This document shows positions 1 to 4,527 of a stretch of 6,295 nucleotides of DNA, piece by piece. This stretch comes from an uncultured Collinsella sp. (GTDB lineage Bacteria; Actinomycetota; Coriobacteriia; Coriobacteriales; Coriobacteriaceae). The notes beneath the pieces were generated by a model. The model had not been told where the DNA came from. It was given only the letters and a program-made list of their open reading frames with translations, and ran no database searches. Made by a program: the position numbers and the translations under genes. The DNA lies in the NCBI GenBank assembly GCA_902489295.1, contig CABTZM010000128.1, forward strand, positions 1 to 6,295, in the 5' to 3' direction. Positions within the stretch are counted from its first letter, which is position 1. Each line of letters opens with the position of its first letter.

Positions 1-758
1 CAGGTGTTGGAGAAGCCCTGGTGCCAGGCGCAGGTGGCCTGGGCGCACTCGTTCTCGTGATGCGGGAAGGCAAGGTCGGAGCCACCGCCGTGGATGTCGA
101 TCGGAGTGCCAAGGTAGCGATGCACCATGGCGGCGCACTCGGTGTGCCAACCGGGACGGCCCTCGCCCCAGGGGCTCGGCCAGCTGGGCTCGCCGGGCTT
201 AGCGGCCTTCCACAGGGCAAAGTCGAGCGGGTCGTTCTTGTCCTCGTTCTCCTCGATGCGCGCGCCAACCATAAGGTCGTCGATGTTGCGGCCCGAGACC
301 TGACCATAGTTGAGATCGCTGCGCACGGCAAAGTACACATCGCCGTTATCGGCGGCGTAGGCGTGGCCCTGCTCGATGAGCGTCTTGATCATGGCGATCA
401 TGGGGCCGATCTCCTTGGTGGCGCGGGGGCGAACATCGGGATCGAGCACGTTGGCGGCGCGCATGACGCCGATGAACTTGTCAGAGAACTCCGTCGCGAC
501 CTCGGCGGCCGTTCGGCCCTGCTCGTTGGCGCGCTTGATAATCTTATCGTCGACATCGGTGAGGTTCTGGGCGAACGTGACCTCGTAGCCGCTCGCGATG
601 AGCCAGCGGCGAATCACATCGAAGCTGATGAACGTGCGGGCGTTGCCGATGTGGATGTTGTCGTAGACCGTGGGGCCGCACACGTACATGCGGACCTTGC
701 CGGACTCGATGGGCTGGAACTCTTCCTTTTTATGGGTAGCGCTGTTGTAGATACGCAT
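1..758 (-). CDS. cysS: Cysteinyl-tRNA synthetase, N-terminal 252 residues (3' end beyond window)
   Basis: CysRS charges tRNA-Cys with cysteine in the cytoplasm, using ATP. The frame is open from the ATG at 758 to the left edge, giving 252 codons. Visible class I signatures are CGPTVYD at residues 27-33 and HIGN at 36-39 (the HIGH box). The predicted zinc ligands are C27, C208 (in GWHTEC), H233 and E237 (in FPHHENE). Each is one residue earlier than its E. coli counterpart, so the start is well supported. The KMSKS loop and anticodon-binding region lie outside the window. An AAGGAG ribosome site sits inside the last codons of ispF, and the ispF stop is only 3 bases upstream, so cysS is the fourth gene of the disA operon and probably translationally coupled. 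ispD-ispF-cysS order is familiar in actinobacteria and Firmicutes. Confidence 0.97.
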   Translation of the reverse strand, partial: MRIYNSATHKKEEFQPIESGKVRMYVCGPTVYDNIHIGNARTFISFDVIRRWLIASGYEVTFAQNLTDVDDKIIKRANEQGRTAAEVATEFSDKFIGVMRAANVLDPDVRPRATKEIGPMIAMIKTLIEQGHAYAADNGDVYFAVRSDLNYGQVSGRNIDDLMVGARIEENEDKNDPLDFALWKAAKPGEPSWPSPWGEGRPGWHTECAAMVHRYLGTPIDIHGGGSDLAFPHHENECAQATCAWHQGFSNT

Positions 759-761
759 TCG

Positions 762-1256
762 TTACTCCTTAACGGTTTTCTGTAGCAGGCAGACGGCCCA
801 GGCGCCGATTCCCTCGCCCTGGCCTTCCCAACCGAGCTTTTCGGTCGTAGTGGCGGCGACGCCCACGTTTTCGACGTCAACGCCCAGGGCATGGGCAAGG
901 TTGGCGCGCATGGCATCGCGGTGCGGGGTGATCTTGGGTTGCTGACAGGCAATGGTGCAATCGGCATCGACAAACTCGAAGCCCAGCTCGCGCGCATAGC
1001 CCATCACGCGAGCGAGCAGCACCATCGAATCGGCACCCTCGTAGGCGGGATCGGTGTCGGGGAATAGCTTGCCGATGTCTCCCCCGCGGCAGGCGCCCAG
1101 AATGGCGTCGGCCAAGGCGTGCGCGAGCACATCGGCATCCGAGTGGCCCAGCAGGCCACGCTCGTAGGGAATATCGACACCGCCGATGATACATCGACGC
1201 CCCTCCACCAGACGGTGGACGTCGTAGCCATGGCCAATGCGCAGGTTACTGAACAT
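762..1256 (-). CDS. ispF: 2-C-methyl-D-erythritol 2,4-cyclodiphosphate synthase (164 aa)
   Basis: IspF cyclises 4-diphosphocytidyl-methylerythritol 2-phosphate to methylerythritol 2,4-cyclodiphosphate with release of CMP, in the MEP pathway of isoprenoid synthesis. It normally works as a trimer with zinc. The N-terminus has GHGYDVH, with D12 and H14 as likely zinc ligands, followed by GHSDADVLAH at 37-46 where H46 is the third ligand. DIGKLFPDTDP and the C-terminal ATTTEKLGWEGQGEGIGAWA match the family active-site segments. The length is typical (about 160). I chose the ATG at 1256 because family proteins begin just before the GHGYD motif. An in-frame ATG at 1289 would add 11 residues with no family counterpart and lie deeper inside ispD. 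The gene overlaps the end of ispD by 11 bases, and a GAGG 9 bases before the ATG can serve as ribosome site. Confidence 0.97.
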   Translation of the reverse strand: MFSNLRIGHGYDVHRLVEGRRCIIGGVDIPYERGLLGHSDADVLAHALADAILGACRGGDIGKLFPDTDPAYEGADSMVLLARVMGYARELGFEFVDADCTIACQQPKITPHRDAMRANLAHALGVDVENVGVAATTTEKLGWEGQGEGIGAWAVCLLQKTVKE

Positions 1257-1974
1257 GGGGAAGGTCCTCTCCCTCGGCCATACGGCCAAGCAGAATCGCG
1301 GTTACGGGACGAAGGTCCTCGGGCACCGTCACCTTTAGGTTGTCGCGTGGGCTCTGGACGCAGCGGACGCGCCCACCCATGCGCTCGACCAGTGACGAAT
1401 CGTCCGTGCCGATAAAGCCCTCGGCAATCGCCGCGGCATGGGCGCGCTTCATGGCGTCGACACTAAAAATCTGCGGCGTCTGCGCGGCCCAGTACAGCTC
1501 GCGCGGCGGCGTCTCGACGATGTTGTCGCCATCGACGATCTTGAGCGTATCGATCGCGGGCTGACCGCACACGACACCGTCGAGGGCACGGTCGCTCACG
1601 AGCACGTCGATAGCGTGGTCGATAGCCTCGGTCGTAATGAGCGGACGGGCGCCATCGTGGATGGCGACATATTCGAAACCCGCCGGCACCGCGTGCACGC
1701 CGGCGCGGGTGGAATCCTGGCGGGTCTCGCCGGCATCGGCAAAGCTGATGGGCGTGTCATAGTCAAACGGGTCGATGGCCAGGCGGCGCATCTCGGCACG
1801 ACGCTCGGCAGGGCAAACCACGACGATGTGGCCGACCTTATTGCTACGGTCAAATGCGCGGATGGACCAGCTCATAAGCGGACGGCCCGCTACATTGACG
1901 AGCTGCTTACCACCGGGGTTACCAAAGCGCTGGCCGCTGCCACCGGCAACGACCACGGCGCATACGGGCGCCAT
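1246..1974 (-). CDS. ispD: 2-C-methyl-D-erythritol 4-phosphate cytidylyltransferase (242 aa)
   Basis: IspD joins CTP and methylerythritol 4-phosphate to give CDP-methylerythritol, the step of the MEP pathway two reactions before IspF's product. The protein starts with a nucleotidyltransferase P-loop, VVVAGGSGQRFGNPGGKQ at residues 7-24. R16 and K23 have the same spacing as the catalytic R20 and K27 of E. coli IspD. Further family landmarks are IHDGARPL, the RELYWAAQTPQIF block, GTDDSSLVE and the C-terminal DNLKVTVPEDL. Its length is close to E. coli IspD (236). The usual P before the catalytic lysine is G here (GGKQ for xPKQ), a mild departure. The start ATG shares one base with the disA stop (TAATG), with an AGGGGAA ribosome site upstream, so it is coupled to disA. 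ispF follows with an overlap. Confidence 0.97.
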   Translation of the reverse strand: MAPVCAVVVAGGSGQRFGNPGGKQLVNVAGRPLMSWSIRAFDRSNKVGHIVVVCPAERRAEMRRLAIDPFDYDTPISFADAGETRQDSTRAGVHAVPAGFEYVAIHDGARPLITTEAIDHAIDVLVSDRALDGVVCGQPAIDTLKIVDGDNIVETPPRELYWAAQTPQIFSVDAMKRAHAAAIAEGFIGTDDSSLVERMGGRVRCVQSPRDNLKVTVPEDLRPVTAILLGRMAEGEDLPHVQ

Positions 1975-3041
1975 TATGCGTTCCCCTGTTTGGTGCCCTT
2001 CATGCGGTACAGGGAGTCCGCAAGAATGGCAGGGTTGTTGACGCCAAAGTCGCCCAGGCGCTCCGGATCTTCGCTGATGTCGTCCATGAGCTCCTGCAGC
2101 GATCCATACTCGTCGACGATCTTCTCGGCCACGCCGTCGCGCACGACGGACACGCGCGAAAGCGTGCGCAGGCCCAGCGGTGTCATGACGGAGTCCTCGT
2201 CCAGGTCGTCGTAACCCAGAACCGCCGCCACATGCTGCGGGTCGGACAAGTCCTTGGGCGTCATACGGGCAAGCTCAGCGCGAATCTTCTCGGCGTTTGC
2301 CTCGGAAGAATCACTTGCGTAGTCGCGGATCATCAGGTCGTACTCGGTATCCATGCTGGAGCCCGCGAGCTGCTCGAGCTGCATCTGCACGAGCTTGCCC
2401 TGGTTGCCCAGCTTGACAATGCAATCCTTAAGCTCAGTCTTTGCCTGCTGCATGATCTCGAAACTCGAGAAAATGCCGGTGATGTCGGCGAGCGTAACGT
2501 AGTCGTCGAGCTCAAGGGCTGTCAGGCGCAGCAAGGAGCGGTCGAGCGACTGACGGGTGGTCTGAAGCGTGGCGACGAGCTGGTTGACCGAGCTCATGAT
2601 GGTGGTGACAGGCTGGATCTCGTAGCTCTTGCCGTGAACGTACACGTTGACGACGGCACGACGGGCCGAGACCGAGATCACGATGGCATCCGTGAGCACC
2701 GACATGCGGGCGGCGGTGCGGTGACGCATGCCCGTCTCACTCGTGGCAAGCGAGGGATCGGGATTGAGGTGGAAGTTGGCGCGCAGGATCTGGGTGAGGT
2801 CGCCGTCGATGACGATGGCGCCGTCCATCTTGGAAAGCTCGAATAGGCGGTTCGAGGTAAATGAAATGTTGAGCGGGAAGCCGTCGTTACCGGCGGCGAG
2901 CACGTTTTCGGTGTCGCCGACGCAAATAAGAGCGCCCAGGTGACCGGCGATGATCATGTCGAGGGCGGTGCGGATCGGCTGACCGGGGGCAGTCAGGCGA
3001 ATAGCCTGTTCCATACGCTTTTGCAGCTCGTTCTTATCCAA
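1974..3041 (-). CDS. disA: DNA integrity scanning diadenylate cyclase DisA (355 aa)
   Basis: DisA condenses two ATP into cyclic di-AMP, a second messenger for osmotic, cell-wall and DNA-damage responses. The known enzyme is an octamer whose cyclase is inhibited by branched DNA. The N-terminal DAC domain (about 1-140) has both catalytic motifs: DGA at 73-75 and RHR at 106-108 within GMRHRTAAR. A long helical linker follows (about 145-290), then a C-terminal helix-hairpin-helix region (about 290-350) seen in TPLGLRTLSRVSVV and VAEKIVDEYGSLQELM. The length fits the family. The start is TTG: an in-frame TGA lies upstream, no ATG or GTG comes between, and GGGAG sits 7 bases before the TTG. The next ATG (residue 10) would lose conserved N-terminal helix. 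It is the first gene of the operon with ispD, ispF and cysS. In B. subtilis disA also lies just upstream of ispD-ispF. Confidence 0.97.
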   Translation of the reverse strand: MDKNELQKRMEQAIRLTAPGQPIRTALDMIIAGHLGALICVGDTENVLAAGNDGFPLNISFTSNRLFELSKMDGAIVIDGDLTQILRANFHLNPDPSLATSETGMRHRTAARMSVLTDAIVISVSARRAVVNVYVHGKSYEIQPVTTIMSSVNQLVATLQTTRQSLDRSLLRLTALELDDYVTLADITGIFSSFEIMQQAKTELKDCIVKLGNQGKLVQMQLEQLAGSSMDTEYDLMIRDYASDSSEANAEKIRAELARMTPKDLSDPQHVAAVLGYDDLDEDSVMTPLGLRTLSRVSVVRDGVAEKIVDEYGSLQELMDDISEDPERLGDFGVNNPAILADSLYRMKGTKQGNA

Positions 3042-3048
3042 GGCATCG

Positions 3049-3053
3049 CTCCC
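3049..3053 (-). promoter_or_regulatory. Ribosome binding site deciding the disA TTG start
   Basis: On the minus strand GGGAG is followed by a 7-base spacer (CGATGCC) and then TTG. No ATG or GTG start is available in frame between this TTG and an upstream in-frame TGA, so this site supports TTG as the real initiation codon. ATG triplets overlapping the spacer and the site are in other frames. Confidence 0.75.
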
Positions 3054-3120
3054 ATCGTATACGCTCCATAAACGTCAATAAGTTTCTCACGGTTTGCCTC
3101 TGTGACGCCCGCAAAATCCG

Positions 3121-3129
3121 ATGCTTACA
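3121..3129 (-). promoter_or_regulatory. Candidate extended -10 element for the disA operon
   Basis: Read on the minus strand, TGTAAGCAT has the TGn prefix of an extended -10 followed by AAGCAT, a moderate match to TATAAT. It is about 80 bases before the disA start. I see no convincing TTGACA-like box 16-18 bases upstream. Support comes from a near-identical element facing the other way in front of mntP. This is a guess from sequence form alone. Confidence 0.3.
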
Positions 3130-3177
3130 GAATGAGCGAACACAGCTGAGAGCCCCAATCCAAATGAGCTGCTTATG

Positions 3178-3186
3178 TGGTAGCAT
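3178..3186 (+). promoter_or_regulatory. Candidate extended -10 element for mntP leader RNA
   Basis: TGGTAGCAT carries the TGn prefix and TAGCAT (four of six bases of TATAAT). Initiation about 7 bases downstream would start the transcript near 3193, just ahead of riboswitch helix P1 at 3201, which is where a leader RNA should begin. No clear -35 box is visible. The placement relative to the riboswitch is the best argument for it. Confidence 0.4.
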
Positions 3187-3200
3187 CGGGATTCGCATAA

Positions 3201-3298
3201 ATGAGGGAGTAGTCGCGTGATCGGGTTCGCCTCCGGTGGCGCGGCAAGTCAACACACTGGCCGATGCGGCCTGGCTTGCCTTAATGAACGAGACTCGT
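3201..3298 (+). ncRNA. yybP-ykoY manganese riboswitch in the mntP leader
   Basis: The leader carries the conserved yybP-ykoY blocks in order: GGGAGTAG at 3205-3212, GTCAACA at 3248-3254, and GAGAC at 3290-3294. Helix P1 pairs ATGAG (3201-3205) with CTCGT (3294-3298). A second hairpin pairs ATCGG (3219-3223) with CCGGT (3233-3237) and CGCG on either side. A third arm pairs GGCAAG (3243-3248) with CTTGCC (3275-3280) and is capped by GGCC/GGCC (3259-3262 with 3268-3271). Members of this family bind Mn2+ between two docked loops and control manganese exporters such as mntP, which is the gene directly downstream. The family assignment rests on motifs, pairing and context, not on a covariance-model score. 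Confidence 0.88.
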
Positions 3299-3335
3299 GG
3301 CTGTGCGCGCAACGCGTACGCCACGGGTCTTTTTT
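3291..3335 (+). terminator. Riboswitch-controlled intrinsic terminator before mntP
   Basis: AGACTCGTGGC (3291-3301) pairs with GCCACGGGTCT (3320-3330) with one G-T wobble. The helix continues inside as GTGCGCG (3303-3309) with CGCGTAC (3313-3319) around a CAA loop. Six T residues (3330-3335) follow. The CTCGT at 3294-3298 in its 5' arm is also the 3' strand of riboswitch helix P1, so the terminator and the ligand-bound aptamer cannot form together. This predicts read-through into mntP at high manganese and termination at low manganese. Confidence 0.9.
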
Positions 3336-3388
3336 GTTACTCCCCCAAGAGGTACACGCGGGCCCGCCCGCAGAGAGGGAGCCAGACT

Positions 3389-3967
3389 ATGGGACTCGCA
3401 GAGCTCGTACTGCTCGCCGTTGGCCTTTCGATGGATGCCTTTGCCGTATCCATCTGCAAGGGCCTTGGCATGAAGAAGATCAACCTTAAAGTCGCCGTGG
3501 TGCTCGGCCTGTTCTTTGGCGGCTTTCAGGCCGGCATGCCCGTAATCGGATGGGCGCTTGGCAGTCAATTCATGGGCATCATCGGACCCATCGACCATTG
3601 GATCGCCTTTATCCTTTTGGCCTTCATCGGCGGCAAAATGCTGTGGGAAGCCTTTACCGAGGACGAGGATGAAGGCGACGGCAAGGATGCCGAAAAGATT
3701 GACCTGGGCGAGTACCTGATCCTCGCCATCGCCACCTCAATCGACGCCCTAGCCATAGGCATCTCATTTGCGGCGCTCTCGGTTGACATCGTTCCCGCTG
3801 TATCGCTTATCGGCGTCACAACGTTTATCTTCTCCGTCGCCGGCGTAGCGATCGGCCACACCTTTGGCGCGCGCTACGAAAAACCTGCCACCATCGTGGG
3901 CGGCATCGTGCTCATCCTCATCGGACTTAAGATCTTGCTTGAGCACCTTGGGATCCTCGCACTGTAA
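3389..3967 (+). CDS. mntP: Manganese efflux pump MntP (192 aa)
   Basis: MntP exports Mn2+ across the cytoplasmic membrane and protects against manganese excess. The protein consists of two related halves with about six membrane helices: roughly residues 4-22, 34-57, 68-88, then 108-130, 136-158 and 166-188. Each half has the family's buried aspartate motif: LSMDAFAVS with D16, and TSIDALAIG with D119, matching D16 and D118 of E. coli MntP. An acidic loop EDEDEGDGKD (91-100) separates the halves. The ATG at 3389 is chosen because GGGAG (3377-3381) precedes it with a 7-base spacer and the first helix begins at once. A GTG at 3236 in the same frame would run through the riboswitch and terminator and is not credible. 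It is a single-gene unit with its own riboswitch and its own terminator. Confidence 0.96.
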   Translation: MGLAELVLLAVGLSMDAFAVSICKGLGMKKINLKVAVVLGLFFGGFQAGMPVIGWALGSQFMGIIGPIDHWIAFILLAFIGGKMLWEAFTEDEDEGDGKDAEKIDLGEYLILAIATSIDALAIGISFAALSVDIVPAVSLIGVTTFIFSVAGVAIGHTFGARYEKPATIVGGIVLILIGLKILLEHLGILAL

Positions 3968-4003
3968 TGCCAAACACAATCGCTCAAAACTCAACGCCAG
4001 TAC

Positions 4004-4037
4004 AAGGCCTCATGCAAAGTTTTGCATGAGGCCTTTT
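4004..4037 (+). terminator. Intrinsic terminator of mntP
   Basis: A perfect inverted repeat, AAGGCCTCATGCAAA (4004-4018) and TTTGCATGAGGCCTT (4021-4035), separated by GT, is followed by only four T residues in total (4034-4037). It lies 36 bases after the mntP stop. The upper stem ATGCAAA/TTTGCAT repeats the core of the palindrome in front of hipB, so it may also act as a protein-binding site. Confidence 0.75.
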
Positions 4038-4055
4038 CGTGCAGACTTTTGCATG
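4014..4055 (+). repeat. Direct repeat of a 15-base unit, 27-base period
   Basis: GCAAAGTTTTGCATG (4014-4028) and GCAGACTTTTGCATG (4041-4055) match at 13 of 15 positions. The first copy spans the loop of the mntP terminator and the second is the left arm of the hipBA palindrome. The spacing of 27 bases is about two and a half helical turns. Confidence 0.6.
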
Positions 4056-4082
4056 TCATACTGATATGCAAAAGTCTGCACG
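4038..4082. promoter_or_regulatory. Palindromic operator candidate upstream of hipBA
   Basis: CGTGCAGACTTTTGCAT (4038-4054) and ATGCAAAAGTCTGCACG (4066-4082) are perfect 17-base inverted arms around an 11-base centre. The site ends 2 bases before the hipB ribosome site (AGGAG, 4085-4089). HipB-type proteins are known to bind palindromes in their own promoter and repress it, more strongly with HipA. A weak -10-like CATACT (4057-4062) sits in the centre, which would put the operator over the promoter. No T-run follows, so it is not a terminator. Binding by HipB is an inference from position and symmetry. Confidence 0.65.
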
Positions 4083-4095
4083 TTAGGAGATCGTC

Positions 4096-4527
4096 GTGAA
4101 TACCCTTCCCATCACCACACCGCGCCAAGCTGGCATCTACGTGCGCCAGGCACGCGAGGCTCAGGGTCTCACCCGTGCCGCCCTCGCCAAAACGGCCAGT
4201 GTTTCGGAGCGCCTGCTCGCATCGCTCGAGCTGGGAGACGCCACCGGCATTCGACTCGACAAGTTGCTGTCCGTCTTTAACGCACTCGGCATAGGTCTCT
4301 TTGCGCAAAGCGATAACGACTCCATCGCATCGCCCTCCGAACATCCGACGACGAAAGCGGACCTCCCTATCGCGAACTCGAATGCCCTGCCAAAGCCAAG
4401 CGTAGGCAGACGACCCGCTCGACAGGGAACGCCATCTTCCTATGGTGCCTTGCTGGCCCAAATCGCAGCCGAGCAAGGCCTTTCCGGCACTTCAGGCCTC
4501 TCCTTTGGCTGTAAGGTTGTGAAATAA
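4096..4527 (+). CDS. hipB: HipB-like antitoxin, XRE-family HTH regulator with long C-terminal tail (143 aa)
   Basis: This is the likely antitoxin and autorepressor of the HipA kinase encoded next. Residues about 8-66 form an XRE-type helix-turn-helix: QAGIYVRQAREAQGLTRAALA, then SVSERLLASLELGD and RLDKLLSVFNALGIGLF. The last block is typical of HipB-like proteins. The remaining 75 or so residues are polar and rich in Ser, Pro and Ala, with a basic patch (VGRRPARQ) and a possible short helix (SYGALLAQIAAEQG) near the end. E. coli HipB has only 88 residues, so this tail is long. The start is GTG at 4096, with AGGAG (4085-4089) and a 6-base spacer. The stop TAA abuts the hipA ATG. HipB proteins bind as dimers to promoter palindromes, and a suitable one lies just upstream. 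Confident as to HTH and pairing, less so as to antitoxin action. Confidence 0.87.
   Translation: MNTLPITTPRQAGIYVRQAREAQGLTRAALAKTASVSERLLASLELGDATGIRLDKLLSVFNALGIGLFAQSDNDSIASPSEHPTTKADLPIANSNALPKPSVGRRPARQGTPSSYGALLAQIAAEQGLSGTSGLSFGCKVVK

Larger units (their letters stand above)
3115..3193. repeat. Imperfect inverted repeat flanking the disA/mntP divergent region
   Basis: The left arm AATCCGATGCTTACA (3115-3129) and the reverse complement of the right arm, AATCCCGATGCTACCA (3178-3193), are alike except for small indels. The arms contain the two candidate -10 elements and face in opposite directions across a 48-base centre. This could be a common regulator site or simply similar promoters. 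The stretch 3042-3200 holds no gene that I can support. Confidence 0.45.

Noticed and set aside
21..785. Long plus-strand open frame of 254 codons
   Set aside because: It lies antisense to cysS and the end of ispF; its sequence is low-complexity Ala/Val/Asp/Gly typical of a GC-rich shadow frame, while the minus strand encodes clear CysRS motifs.
1257..1289. Longer IspF starting at 1289
   Set aside because: The extra 11 residues have no family counterpart; the ATG at 1256 places the GHGYDVH motif at its normal distance from the N-terminus.
1438..2846. Two long plus-strand open frames (1438-2214 and 2232-2846)
   Set aside because: Both are antisense to ispD and disA, which have intact catalytic motifs. 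No ribosome site or recognisable protein supports them.
3034..3324. Minus-strand frame of 96 codons across the disA upstream region
   Set aside because: It overlaps the riboswitch, terminator and the disA start in another frame and resembles no known protein.
3236..3388. N-terminal extension of MntP from a GTG at 3236
   Set aside because: It would translate the riboswitch and terminator and add 51 residues before the first membrane helix. The ATG at 3389 has a good ribosome site and matches the family start.
4038..4082. Second palindrome as another terminator
   Set aside because: The stem is long but is followed by TTAGGAG, not a T-run, and it abuts the hipB ribosome site; an operator fits better.
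3968..4095. Mobile-element ends or attachment site flanking hipBA
   Set aside because: The palindromes suggested it, but there is no transposase, target duplication or matching repeat on the far side of hipA.
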